A DNA stretch of 64,000 nt from Alistipes_A hominis (lineage in GTDB: Bacteria > Bacteroidota > Bacteroidia > Bacteroidales > Rikenellaceae). Location of the stretch: NCBI RefSeq assembly GCF_014288115.1, contig NZ_JACOOK010000001.1, forward strand, positions 186,001 to 250,000. The letters are read 5' to 3'. Positions 34,047-43,564 of the stretch are shown here, one piece after another (positions within the stretch are counted from its first letter, which is position 1; each line of letters starts with the position of its first letter). The notes beneath the pieces were generated by a model. It ran no database searches. It was not told the DNA's origin and worked only from the letters and a program-made list of their open reading frames with translations. Position numbers and translations under genes: made by a program.

Positions 34047-36935
34047 ATGAAACATACGACGCTGCTACTCCTACTGCTGTTCGCACTGCCGTTCCTTCCG
34101 GAGCCGGTTTCGGCGGCAACGCCCAAATCAGGCAGCATAACCGGAAAAATCATCGACCAGACGGCGCAGGAGCCGGTCATCGGAGCCGTCATCGAATGCA
34201 GTCCGGCCGACAGCACGAAAAAACTCTATACCACGTCGGACAAGGACGGCGCTTTCACTTTCCCGAAACTCGCCTACGGCTCTTACGACGTTACGATCAC
34301 CTACCTGGGACTTACGTCCCACACTTCGCAGGTCGAGGTCGCAAAACCGAAGACCGACCTCGGCACGATTACGATGACGCCCGACATTCAACAAATGGAC
34401 GAAATCGTCGTCAAAGGACTGACCATGCGCACGACGCAAAAAGGAGACACGCTGGTGTACAATGCGGGAGCTTTCAAAGTGACTCCGGACGCGTCGACCG
34501 AAAAACTGCTGGAAAAAATGCCGGGCATCAAAGTGGAAGGCGGCAGCGTCGAAGCGCAGGGCGAACAGGTTAAAAAGGTGCTGGTCGACGGTAAGGAATT
34601 TTTCGGGGAGGACGTTACGACGGCCATCAAAAACCTGCCGGCCGAAGTGATCGACCGGGTCGAAGTGTTCGACAAACTGAGCGACCAGGCCGCATTCAGC
34701 GGCGTTGACGACGGCCAGGGATACAAAGCGATCAATATCGTCACGCAACGCGGGCTCAACCAGGCCAAATTCGGTCGTTTTTACGGAAGTTACGGATTCG
34801 ACGAACTGTATAACGTCAGCGCGAGTATCAACCTGCTCAAGGACAACCGGAGGCTCACGCTGCTCGGCATGGCCAACAACGTCAATCAGCAGAACTTCGC
34901 TACCGACGACCTGCTGGGTGTGCTCAGTTCCGGCGGCGGACGTGGCGGACGCGGCGGACGCGGCGGGAATGCCTTTATGATCGGCAATCAGAGCGGCGTT
35001 TCGACCGTCAAAATGTTCGGCGTCGACTATGCGAACCAGTGGTGGGACAAGCTGAAAGTCCAGGGCAGCTATTCGTTCAACACGACTAAGAACACCACCG
35101 AAGCGCTGACGCAAAGGGAGTACTTTTCAGCCCAACTATACGACGAGACCGGCCGGGACAACTCCCGCAACTTCAACCACCGGATCAACGGACTGGTCGA
35201 ATACAAAATCAACGACAACAACCAGTTGATGTTCCGTCCGTCGCTCAGTTTCCAGACCAACGACACGTACAGCGCCGACACGTCGGCGACCGCCGCCACC
35301 GACGGCGACGCGGGCAATACGTTGCTGAACTTTTTCAAAAGCAACAGCGCGGCCAATTCGGCGGGGTACAACATTTCGGGCGACCTGAATTTCATGCACA
35401 AATTCGGCGGCAGGGACGGCCGGGTGCTGACGGTTTCGATCAACGGAGGAGCCTCGAAAAACGACCGGGACAACACCAAGTATTCGCTGACGCGCTACCT
35501 GAATCCGGACTCGACTTCGCAGTTGAACCAGTTGATTCTGAACCACTCGAAAGGCTATCGGGTCGGCGGCCGCGTCTCGTATTCCGAACCGGTTTCCGAA
35601 CGGGTTCAACTGCTCGCCAATTACGACATCTCGTACAACTATTCCGACCGCGACAAACGTTCGTACGAACTGCCCGGCGACCTGTTCCTGGACAGCCTGT
35701 CGAACACGTACAACAGCGGCTACCTGACCCACCGCGTCGGTCCCGGCTTCCGCCTGCACAGCGATAAGACGATGCTGGTCGTCAACCTGAACTACCAGTA
35801 CGCCACGCTCACCGGGGATCAGCAGTTCCCGACCGTATCCCGTTCGAAAATGGCGGCCAATTTCGACAACATCGTCTACAGGGCCATGCTGCATCTCAAA
35901 TTCAACCGCAGCAATTCGATGCGCGTCAGGCTGTTCTCCGGGACGGACAACCCGTCGGTCACCCAACTTCAAAACGTGTTGGACGTATCGAACCCGCTGT
36001 TCATATCGCAGGGCAATCCGAACCTGAAACCGGTATACGCGCAACGTATGAATATCCGCTACACGCGGGTCAACGTCGGGAAAGGCACCACCCTCGGAGC
36101 GCAAATGACGGCAGGGATACAGAACAATTCGATCACCAATTCGGTGGAACGCGCCGATCGGAACGGCTACGAAGTCAAGGACGAAACGGGCAATACGGTC
36201 GTCGTACTCGACCGCGGAGCGCAGTACTCCCGGCCGGTCAACCTGAACGGTTACTGGACGATCGACGGCGGCGCCTACTACGGATTTCCGGTCGGTTGGC
36301 TCGGCAGCAACCTGAATCTGGATCTAAGGGCTTCGTACACCGCGATGCCGACCATCTACAACCTGGTGCGGAGCACGACTACCACAGCCTCCTACACCGG
36401 CGGTATCACGTTGGGCAGCAATTTCAGCGACCAACTCGACTTTACGTTTACCTACCGGGCCGGATACAACATCGCCCACTCGACCAATAACAACGAGTAT
36501 TTCAACGGCGTGGGAACCGGACGGATCAAATGGATCACGTGGAAAGGGATCACGCTCGAAGCGAATGGCAGCTACTCCAAATACCGGGGCGTTACCGATA
36601 AGTTCACTGAGGAGTTCTTCCTGCTGAACGCCGGTATCGGCAAAAAACTGTTCAAAAACCAGCGCGGGGAGATCAGCGTACAGGTTTACGATATTCTGAA
36701 CCAAAACAAAAGCTTCGTCCGCAATGTCAGCGAAAACTATATCCAGAATGTCACCACCAACGTACTGGGACGCTACGTGAGCATCAGCCTGGTCTACAAT
36801 CTGCGGACGCTCACCGGCAAAGACGGCAAAGCGTACAGCCGACCCGAAGGCCGCGACGATTTCCGCCGGGACGGTCCTCCTCCGGGCGATCATCCGACGG
36901 GCCCGCCGCGCGGCGGAGGAATGCCCCCCTTCTAA
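34047..36935 (+). CDS. Large outer-membrane beta-barrel protein with carboxypeptidase-like domain
   Basis: This 962-residue protein has a signal peptide (1-23). A CarboxypepD_reg-like domain (SGSITGKIIDQTAQEPVIGA, about 27-110) and a plug-like region (ILVKGL-type strand, KMPGIKVEGG, VEVFDKLSDQAAFSGVDDGQG) come next. A long outer-membrane beta-barrel of the OMP_b-brl_3 type and a low-complexity Arg/Gly/Pro tail (GPPPGDHPTGPPRGGGM) complete it. A Gly-Arg-rich insert (GGGRGGRGGRGG) lies at about 300. It resembles TonB-dependent receptors without a SusD partner. A weak -7 box (TTTCTTTG) ends 22 bp before the ATG, which supports this start over longer frames. A strong terminator follows. Confidence 0.88.
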   Translation: MKHTTLLLLLLFALPFLPEPVSAATPKSGSITGKIIDQTAQEPVIGAVIECSPADSTKKLYTTSDKDGAFTFPKLAYGSYDVTITYLGLTSHTSQVEVAKPKTDLGTITMTPDIQQMDEIVVKGLTMRTTQKGDTLVYNAGAFKVTPDASTEKLLEKMPGIKVEGGSVEAQGEQVKKVLVDGKEFFGEDVTTAIKNLPAEVIDRVEVFDKLSDQAAFSGVDDGQGYKAINIVTQRGLNQAKFGRFYGSYGFDELYNVSASINLLKDNRRLTLLGMANNVNQQNFATDDLLGVLSSGGGRGGRGGRGGNAFMIGNQSGVSTVKMFGVDYANQWWDKLKVQGSYSFNTTKNTTEALTQREYFSAQLYDETGRDNSRNFNHRINGLVEYKINDNNQLMFRPSLSFQTNDTYSADTSATAATDGDAGNTLLNFFKSNSAANSAGYNISGDLNFMHKFGGRDGRVLTVSINGGASKNDRDNTKYSLTRYLNPDSTSQLNQLILNHSKGYRVGGRVSYSEPVSERVQLLANYDISYNYSDRDKRSYELPGDLFLDSLSNTYNSGYLTHRVGPGFRLHSDKTMLVVNLNYQYATLTGDQQFPTVSRSKMAANFDNIVYRAMLHLKFNRSNSMRVRLFSGTDNPSVTQLQNVLDVSNPLFISQGNPNLKPVYAQRMNIRYTRVNVGKGTTLGAQMTAGIQNNSITNSVERADRNGYEVKDETGNTVVVLDRGAQYSRPVNLNGYWTIDGGAYYGFPVGWLGSNLNLDLRASYTAMPTIYNLVRSTTTTASYTGGITLGSNFSDQLDFTFTYRAGYNIAHSTNNNEYFNGVGTGRIKWITWKGITLEANGSYSKYRGVTDKFTEEFFLLNAGIGKKLFKNQRGEISVQVYDILNQNKSFVRNVSENYIQNVTTNVLGRYVSISLVYNLRTLTGKDGKAYSRPEGRDDFRRDGPPPGDHPTGPPRGGGMPPF

Positions 36936-36988
36936 CCGTTTCGACACCACATTTTTTCATAATGCAGTTTTAGCAGTCAAATAGGAAA

Positions 36989-37016
36989 AGCGCCCGCCGG
37001 TTTCCCGGCGGGCGCT
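36989..37016. terminator. Bidirectional terminator between the OMP gene and mscL
   Basis: AGCGCCCGCCGG and CCGGCGGGCGCT pair perfectly over 12 bp with a 4-nt loop. The hairpin sits between convergent genes and probably serves both strands. Confidence 0.85.
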
Positions 37017-37040
37017 CTGTTTCCGGAAAAGAAGACCGGA

Positions 37041-37466
37041 CTACGATTTATTTTTCAACAGATCCCGTATTTCGGTAAGCAATTGAATGTCGGCGGGAGG
37101 GGCCGCAGGAGCCGCCTCTTCCTTCTTTTGCGTATGGAAGCGGTTAAGCAATTTGACCATCAGGAAAATAGAGAACGCGATGATGATAAAATCGAGCGTC
37201 GTCTGTAAAAAAGTGCCGTAATTGATCGCTACGGCGGGAGTCACCTCCTTGCCGGCCTCGGAAAAGACGGCCGCTTTCAGCGGAATTTTCAATTCGGTAA
37301 AGTTTACCCCGCCGATCAACAGCCCGATCGGCGGCATGATGATGTCCGCCACCAACGACGACACGATCTTGCCGAATGCGCCGCCGATAATGATACCGAC
37401 CGCCATATCGACTACGTTGCCGCGCATGGCAAACTGTTTGAACTCTTCTAAGATCTTAATTTTCAT
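37041..37466 (-). CDS. mscL: Large-conductance mechanosensitive channel MscL
   Basis: This 141-residue inner-membrane channel protects against osmotic shock. The first helix (EFKQFAMRGNVVDMAVGIIIGGAFGKIVSSLV) carries the conserved pore-lining sequence. A second TM (LDFIIIAFSIFLMVKLLNRF) and a charged C-terminal helix follow. Length is normal. It lies 64 bp downstream of the oxidoreductase stop on the same strand and is convergent with the OMP gene. Confidence 0.96.
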   Translation of the reverse strand: MKIKILEEFKQFAMRGNVVDMAVGIIIGGAFGKIVSSLVADIIMPPIGLLIGGVNFTELKIPLKAAVFSEAGKEVTPAVAINYGTFLQTTLDFIIIAFSIFLMVKLLNRFHTQKKEEAAPAAPPADIQLLTEIRDLLKNKS

Positions 37467-37530
37467 AATCGTTCTTTATATTAAGTTATACAACGGTATC
37501 CATACGAAGGTCTGCCGCCTCCGGAAAGCC

Positions 37531-38562
37531 CTACAGCGAAACGGCGTTCCCCGTCCGGTCGCTTTCGAAAACAGCATCCAGGATCTTCATGTCGGTCAGC
37601 ATTTCCGCATGCGTGACGGCCGGTTCGTCCCCTTCGCGCAGGACGCGGTAGACATTGTCGTAGAACCGCATGTAATTCCCCGGAACGGTCGGATACCTGC
37701 AACGTCCGCTGTCGTTATGCAGAACGCCCCACTGCCGTTCGTCCTCGACGATCCAGACTCCGTCGTCCGGCGTCGCATTTTCGTATCGAAGCGCATTCTC
37801 TTGCGGGTCGGTTCCGTATTTTACATACGATCCCGCCGTACCGTGCACGGCGAACCGCGGAGCCTCTTCACGCACCAGCATACTCGCGCGCAACGAAACT
37901 TTCAACTCCGGATAAAGCAATTCGACGAAACTGTAATCGTCGATCCGGCTGCCGTCGCGCAGCCTGCCCAGCGTAGCCCATACGCCGCGCGGTTTGCCGA
38001 ACAGGGCCACCGCCTGATCGCAGAGGTGCGAACCGAGATTGTAGGTGATCCCTACCCTTGTCTCGCCCGGATCCTCTTTCCAAACCGACTCGGCCAGAAA
38101 CGGCCGGTAACGCTGGAAAGACGACTGTAGTTCGACGACACGCCCCAGCGCTCCGGTTTCGAGCACCTGCCGTACCGTCAGAAAGTCGTTGTCCCAGCGG
38201 CGATTCTGGTACACCGTCAGCATAAGTCCCTTCCGTTCGGCCAGTTCGACCAGGGATTCGGCTTCGGCACAGGTCGTCACGAACGGTTTTTCGACCACGA
38301 CGTGTTTACCTGCCTCGAGGGCGCGGCGACAAAAATCGAAGTGGGTGGCGTCCGGCGTATTGACGACGACCAGTTCGACGTCCTGTTCCAACAGTTCCCC
38401 GAACGAGGCGACCGAGCGGACGTCCGGATAATTTGCGAACGCTTTTTTCGTCCGGCGTTCGACGACGGCCGTCAGTTCGAAACCGGGATTGGCGTGGATG
38501 AACGGGGCGTGGAACACCTGCCCCGAAAGGCCGAAACCTGCAATACCTGTTTTGATTCGCAT
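37531..38562 (-). CDS. Gfo/Idh/MocA family oxidoreductase
   Basis: This 343-residue NAD(P)-dependent dehydrogenase-like protein has an N-terminal Rossmann domain (KTGIAGFGLSGQVFHAPFI, then VVVNTPDATHFDFCRRALEAGKHVVVEKPF). The C-terminal domain contains GITYNLGSHLCDQAVALFG. The EKP motif with the catalytic Lys is intact. The substrate is probably a sugar or cyclitol, as in YvaA/scyllo-inositol dehydrogenase-like members, but this cannot be fixed. I chose the ATG at 38562, directly before the Rossmann strand. Confidence 0.93.
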   Translation of the reverse strand: MRIKTGIAGFGLSGQVFHAPFIHANPGFELTAVVERRTKKAFANYPDVRSVASFGELLEQDVELVVVNTPDATHFDFCRRALEAGKHVVVEKPFVTTCAEAESLVELAERKGLMLTVYQNRRWDNDFLTVRQVLETGALGRVVELQSSFQRYRPFLAESVWKEDPGETRVGITYNLGSHLCDQAVALFGKPRGVWATLGRLRDGSRIDDYSFVELLYPELKVSLRASMLVREEAPRFAVHGTAGSYVKYGTDPQENALRYENATPDDGVWIVEDERQWGVLHNDSGRCRYPTVPGNYMRFYDNVYRVLREGDEPAVTHAEMLTDMKILDAVFESDRTGNAVSL

Positions 38563-38611
38563 TCTTAGGATGATTGATCGTTTAACACTCTGCAATATAC
38601 GGGCCGAATCG

Positions 38612-39811
38612 TCACTCCTGTCGGTTCTCCACGCGCCGGATGATATTGCGCATACCCAGGCAGGCCAAGCCGAAATAGACCGCCGTCAATACCCACAGCG
38701 TGCACCACTGCACGGAAACCTCGGATAGCGTGGCCCCCATCGTCTGGATTCGCACGAACCCGTCCACGCCGCTGCTACTCGGCACCACCTTCCCGATCGC
38801 GTAAAGCCATTCGGGCATACACTCCTTCGGAATCGAAGCCCCGCTGAGCATCAGGAACGGAATCGAAGTAAACAACAGCAACAGCAACGAATTCTCGCGG
38901 TAACGGAACAACGTGGATAGAGCGATACCGAGAAAGATGCACGACAGCAGGTACGGCAGCAGGAACAGCATCACCGTTCCCCACGACCCGTTCATCGGAT
39001 AACCGAAGATCCGGTAGTGAACGCCCAGCACATAGAGCAGCGTCAGGCAGTACACCGACAGGTAGGCGACCGTTTTACCGGAAACCATCGGCAGCACGGC
39101 CAGCCGTTTTTCGCCGGCGGGTATCAGCGTCCGGTACAGTTTCAGCTCGCGCCACGTTCCGCCGACCATGCCGATCCCGATCAGCAGCGTCTGCTGGATG
39201 ATGACCATGATGATGGCCGGCATGATGAAAGTCGCATAACCGCCGGACGGATTGTACAGGTTCTTTACGGAGATCGTCACCGGATTGCTCAGCGCCTCGG
39301 CCTGTTTCGGCTGGGCGCCTTTCGAAACGAACCGCACCCACTCCACGTTGCCGTTCGAATGGAGCACGCTGTTCGTGACGTCGAAAAACACCTGCCGGTA
39401 CATCAGAAAGTAACTGGCGTCGGCATAGATCGCCAGATTCACCTTTTCGGCCCGCTGCAGCTTTTTTTCGTAATCCGACGGAATCACGATCACTCCGTTG
39501 ACCTTGCGCTGGTAAAACAGCTTTTTCGCCTCTTCGAGACTGGTCGGCTTATAAGCCACGCGCAGGTTCGGCGTCGCATCGAACGAACGGATTATCTGAC
39601 GGCTCGACGGGGTCTGGCTGTTATCGACGATTGCGATCGGAATGTCGCGCAGCACCTCGTTCTTATAGGCGAACGAATAGGCCGTCGAATAGATCAGGAT
39701 CGCTCCGACCACGACCAGCAGCACCCCGCCGTCGTGAAAAATATAATGGTATTCGTGACGCAGGATATCGACGAACTCCCGGTATTTTATTTTGAATTTC
39801 GATAAACCCAT
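38612..39811 (-). CDS. ABC-2 type permease, YhhJ-like (second of pair)
   Basis: This 399-residue inner-membrane protein has an N-terminal TM (VLLVVVGAILIYSTAYSFAY). A large periplasmic domain follows (IPIAIVDNSQTPSSRQIIRSFDATPNLRVAY), and then five TM helices of the ABC2_membrane_3 type. It pairs with the permease encoded 2 bp upstream and with HlyD and TolC-family proteins as an export system. No ATP-binding subunit is encoded in the operon. It is the last gene of the TetR-headed operon. Confidence 0.9.
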   Translation of the reverse strand: MGLSKFKIKYREFVDILRHEYHYIFHDGGVLLVVVGAILIYSTAYSFAYKNEVLRDIPIAIVDNSQTPSSRQIIRSFDATPNLRVAYKPTSLEEAKKLFYQRKVNGVIVIPSDYEKKLQRAEKVNLAIYADASYFLMYRQVFFDVTNSVLHSNGNVEWVRFVSKGAQPKQAEALSNPVTISVKNLYNPSGGYATFIMPAIIMVIIQQTLLIGIGMVGGTWRELKLYRTLIPAGEKRLAVLPMVSGKTVAYLSVYCLTLLYVLGVHYRIFGYPMNGSWGTVMLFLLPYLLSCIFLGIALSTLFRYRENSLLLLLFTSIPFLMLSGASIPKECMPEWLYAIGKVVPSSSGVDGFVRIQTMGATLSEVSVQWCTLWVLTAVYFGLACLGMRNIIRRVENRQE

Positions 39812-39813
39812 GA

Positions 39814-40989
39814 CTACAACCTCCCCCAGTATTTTTCATCGGTGCAGATCCGCTTCAGCCGCGGCAGCAGGACGACCGGCAGCAGGATGAAAACGGACAT
39901 GTATCCGAGGTAGTTAATGGTATAGACGGGCGGAGCGCCCCGCATCGCCTGGTCGATGAAGATGTCCACGTAATAGGTCAACGGAAAAACATAACCGATG
40001 ATCCGTACCGGAAGATCCATCGCCAGGAACGGGAACGTAAGCCCCGAAAAGGTGAACGCCAGCACCGAATACCCTCCGCCGATCGACAGCGACAGCCGCA
40101 GGTTGCTCAACAAAGCGCTGATCGCCACGCCGATCGCCTGATAGGCCAGCACGAAGACCAGGCCCGACGCGAACAGCAGCGGAACGCTGCCGTTCAGCGG
40201 AACGCCGACGAATTTGAACAGAATGGTATTCATCAGCATACAAAGAGCGAAGAAAATGATCGTATACGGAGTCAGCTTGCCGGCCAGTGCGACGAGCGCA
40301 TTGTCTCCCGCGGTCGACAGCCATTGCCGCGCCGTGCCGTTCTTCAGTTCCACCCCGATGGTAAACACCGTCGATATCAGCGTAAATATCAACAACATGA
40401 CCGGCAGAAAAACCGGCAGCAAGTAGTATGTGTAATTGACATAGGGATTGAACAGGACGTGCTTTTCGAAATAGATCGGCATCATCTGCTCGTAGGCTTC
40501 CTTTTCGGACAATCCTTTTTTCATCAGCGTCTGGATCTGTATCCCGGAAGAAAAGGTCGTAACGGTCGTCTGGATATCTTTGTTCAGCATACCGTTCTTG
40601 GCGAGGTTCAGGTCGTTGATATAAGCCACGACTCCGGTCTGCGTATTGCTGTACACGTTCTTTTCCAGATCGCGGGGAATAAAGACGATCGCATCGATCG
40701 TACCCTCCTTCATCATCCGTTCGCCCTCGTCCATACCGGCAATCCGGTAGGCCACTTTCGCCGACGGCGTAGCGTCGATCATCCGGACGAGTTGACGCGA
40801 CAGCGGCGTATTGTCCTGATCGAGCACGGCTACCGGCATGTCGTGCGGCACTCCGCTGCGGAACAGCACGACGAAGAACAGGAACGACAGGATCGGCAGC
40901 CCCACCGAAAGCCTGTAAAAGACCTTGTGGTTGCCGAACGTCCGGACTTCCCGGACAAATACCCGCCAGAATGCTCTGATATATTCCAT
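39814..40989 (-). CDS. ABC-2 type permease, YhhJ-like (first of pair)
   Basis: This 391-residue permease has the same layout as its neighbour: an N-terminal TM (FYRLSVGLPILSFLFFVVLF), an extracytoplasmic domain with MPVAVLDQDNTPLSRQLVRMIDATPSAKVAY, and five C-terminal TM helices. The matching NSQTPSSRQ/DNTPLSRQ segments show that the pair arose by duplication. I chose the ATG at 40989; in-frame ATGs at 41013 and 41064 are less likely because that stretch resembles intergenic sequence. The gene starts 83 bp after hlyD. Confidence 0.9.
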   Translation of the reverse strand: MEYIRAFWRVFVREVRTFGNHKVFYRLSVGLPILSFLFFVVLFRSGVPHDMPVAVLDQDNTPLSRQLVRMIDATPSAKVAYRIAGMDEGERMMKEGTIDAIVFIPRDLEKNVYSNTQTGVVAYINDLNLAKNGMLNKDIQTTVTTFSSGIQIQTLMKKGLSEKEAYEQMMPIYFEKHVLFNPYVNYTYYLLPVFLPVMLLIFTLISTVFTIGVELKNGTARQWLSTAGDNALVALAGKLTPYTIIFFALCMLMNTILFKFVGVPLNGSVPLLFASGLVFVLAYQAIGVAISALLSNLRLSLSIGGGYSVLAFTFSGLTFPFLAMDLPVRIIGYVFPLTYYVDIFIDQAMRGAPPVYTINYLGYMSVFILLPVVLLPRLKRICTDEKYWGRL

Positions 40990-41072
40990 TTTTTCCGAAA
41001 TTTGAAACCGCATCTCCGCCGGACGGAAACGCGAACGGCCGCCGGAAATCCGTCGCTCCGGCAACCTCTGAT

Positions 41073-42059
41073 TTACCGGATTTCGTCCCAGTTCACCGTG
41101 ACGGTCATCCCCGGACGCAAACCGTCGACTTTAGCTACGGGGCGCGCCTTGACCTCGAACGTGCGGATATCGAAATCGCCTTTGGTCCGAGTGGCCGACC
41201 AGGTCGCATATTCAGCTTGCACGGCGATATAATCGACCTTTAGCTCGATCGCTCCGCCCAGTCCCGGAACGTAGGCTTTCAGCACCGACCCGATCCTGAT
41301 TTTCGGCAACAGATCCTCCTTGATATTAAAAGTAATCCACAGATCGTTCATATCCAGCAACGTAATCACCGGATAGCCCGACCCGATTAGTTCGCCTTTT
41401 TCGGCGATCACCGACGACACCTCGCCGTCGATCGGCGAATACTGCATCGCATCGGAAATATAGGACTCCACTTCGGAAACGGCTCCCGAAGCCTGGTCGA
41501 CCAGCGCGGCGGCGGCCTCCCGGTCTTCGCGGCGGGCGCCCTCGACCGCCATGTCGTACTGCGCTTTAGCGGCCGATTCGGTCGTCTGCATCGCTTTCAG
41601 GTTCGCCAGCGCTTCGTCGTATTTTTGGGCGGGAACGACTCCCGACTCGTATAGATTTTTCACCCGGTCGAAACTTTTCTGGGCCAGTTCGACCCCCGCC
41701 TGCGCTTTTTTCCACATATTCAGCGCTCCCTCGATCTCCTGGATGCGGGCGCCCCGGCTGGCCTTGGCGCTCTGCGCGCCGGCCGCGTTGCGGGCCGCCT
41801 CGGCCTGACGCAATTTAGCTTCGACTTCCGGCGTACTGAGCACGAACAGCAGCTCTCCCTTTTTCACCTGTTGTCCCTCTTTCACGTCCATCTGCTCGAT
41901 ACGTCCGGCCAACTTGGACGAGATCTTGATGCTCTTCACTTCGACCTCGCCCTGAATCAGCGTAGGCACGGGCTTGATCGCGAACCAGCAGATCAGCGAA
42001 ACGGTCACGATCACGACCACGATCCCGATGGTCAATCCGATGACATTACTCTTTTTCAT
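41073..42059 (-). CDS. HlyD/EmrA-type membrane fusion protein
   Basis: This 328-residue periplasmic adaptor is anchored by one N-terminal TM (VIGLTIGIVVVIVTVSLICWF). It has a split lipoyl domain (GEVEVKSIKISSKLAGRIEQMDVKEGQQVKKGELLF), a long helical hairpin (about 80-205) and a beta-barrel (DLWITFNIKEDLLPKIRIG). It would join the two ABC-2 permeases to the TolC-family channel encoded just upstream. The gene starts 56 bp past the tolC-like stop. Confidence 0.92.
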   Translation of the reverse strand: MKKSNVIGLTIGIVVVIVTVSLICWFAIKPVPTLIQGEVEVKSIKISSKLAGRIEQMDVKEGQQVKKGELLFVLSTPEVEAKLRQAEAARNAAGAQSAKASRGARIQEIEGALNMWKKAQAGVELAQKSFDRVKNLYESGVVPAQKYDEALANLKAMQTTESAAKAQYDMAVEGARREDREAAAALVDQASGAVSEVESYISDAMQYSPIDGEVSSVIAEKGELIGSGYPVITLLDMNDLWITFNIKEDLLPKIRIGSVLKAYVPGLGGAIELKVDYIAVQAEYATWSATRTKGDFDIRTFEVKARPVAKVDGLRPGMTVTVNWDEIR

Positions 42060-42115
42060 ACGATTATTATTTTTACGTTTTTTCTCGGCATTTTTTCAAA
42101 TACACAGGCCCTTCA

Positions 42116-43552
42116 TCAGTTCGATTCGTCCTCGAACCGGATCGGCATGGCGGCCGACCGTTTGGCATAATCGGAAAACGCCTCGCTGATTCCGGCCGCT
42201 TCCAGCAGCCGCGCCAGCATCAGGTCGTAATAATAGGCCGCCTGCAACCGCTCGATCTTGATCTTGGCCAGGTTCAACCGAGCGTCCACGACGTCCGACG
42301 ACGGAGCCGCCCCCTCCTTGAAAGCCTCGTCCTTGATCCGCAGGTATTCCGTCGCAAAACGATACGAAGCGTCCACCGAAGGGAGTTGCTGCGAATAAGT
42401 GACCATTTCGTTGTACAGTTTGTCGATCAGCGTCAACATGTTGTTGTGCGCCTGCTCGCCGACCGCCTCGGCCTGGCGGATCTGCCAGCGCGCCGCGCTG
42501 AACTTATACTCGCGGTGCAGACCGTCGAAGATCTTGAACGATACGCCGGCCCCGACGGCCCATTTCGGCATGATCGACGACACCTGGTAATTATACAGCG
42601 AAGCGATACCCATCAGCGCCACCTGGGGAGCGAACTCGGAACGCTGCAATCGCATATTCTCGGTCGCAAGGCGTTTCGCGTACGATACCTGCCGCAACAG
42701 CGGGTTCCGGTCGAGAGCGCACTGCTTGAAATAATCCGCCCCTTCGATATCGCTGAGGATAAACATATCGCTGGCGGGAGCGACGGATTCCTCGCTGTTG
42801 AGCGTGCTGCCCAATGCGCTTTTCAGGGTTTCGACGGTTTTCTGCGCCTTCAGGTATTCCCGTTCGGCCTCGGCGGTATGCACCTCCGCATAGAGCCGCT
42901 CGCCCTTGGCGATGATCCCGTTGTTTTCCAGCGCGACCGCATCCGACAAATGGTGGCGCATTCCGTCAAGCACCTGCTTGCGCACTTCGACCACCTGCAT
43001 CGCAAGGGCGAGTCCGTAATAACGTTCGGTAAGTTCCGACACCAGCCCGTTACGCGCCTGCGTCTCTTTCTGCGCCGCATTTTCGACCTTGATCTTCGCC
43101 GCGTTGTTCGCCGCGTTGATCTTACCGCCGGTATAGACCGGAACGGTGATGTTGGCCGCGACGGTTCCGAAACTGCGATCCTGCAGTTTCATCGCCCAAT
43201 CCTTTGCCAGCAAAGCCTGGGCCTGCTGCAAAACGGCCGGAGGAAGCAGTCCTTCCGGCAAACTGCCGAGGATTCCGCCGACCGGCCCTTTCAGGTCGTT
43301 CATGCCGACCGACATGTCGTCGCCCATATAAACATAAGTACCGGTAACGCTCGCCTGCGGCAGTCTCAGTCCGTAAGCCGCTTTCCGCTCCCGCAGAGCC
43401 GCTTCCTGTTCATAGGAAGCCGCCTTCAGCTCCGGATTCCGCGTCAGGGTCATCTCCAACGCCTGATCGTAAGTCAACGATTTCGCATCCTGCCCGCAGA
43501 CTGCCGTCGCAAGCCCGGTAGCAATACTAACCGCTATCCAAAAATTCCTCAT
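42116..43552 (-). CDS. TolC-family outer-membrane channel
   Basis: This 478-residue protein has a signal peptide (1-20) and two OEP repeats (SLTYDQALEMTLTRNPELKA; VASFKIFDGLHREYKFSAARWQIRQAE-like second repeat). Long helices of the tunnel are evident. It is the outer-membrane exit duct for the HlyD/ABC-2 system. It lies 12 bp downstream of the TetR regulator gene, so regulator and transporter share one transcript. Confidence 0.93.
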   Translation of the reverse strand: MRNFWIAVSIATGLATAVCGQDAKSLTYDQALEMTLTRNPELKAASYEQEAALRERKAAYGLRLPQASVTGTYVYMGDDMSVGMNDLKGPVGGILGSLPEGLLPPAVLQQAQALLAKDWAMKLQDRSFGTVAANITVPVYTGGKINAANNAAKIKVENAAQKETQARNGLVSELTERYYGLALAMQVVEVRKQVLDGMRHHLSDAVALENNGIIAKGERLYAEVHTAEAEREYLKAQKTVETLKSALGSTLNSEESVAPASDMFILSDIEGADYFKQCALDRNPLLRQVSYAKRLATENMRLQRSEFAPQVALMGIASLYNYQVSSIMPKWAVGAGVSFKIFDGLHREYKFSAARWQIRQAEAVGEQAHNNMLTLIDKLYNEMVTYSQQLPSVDASYRFATEYLRIKDEAFKEGAAPSSDVVDARLNLAKIKIERLQAAYYYDLMLARLLEAAGISEAFSDYAKRSAAMPIRFEDESN

Positions 43553-43564
43553 ACTCCTTGACTG

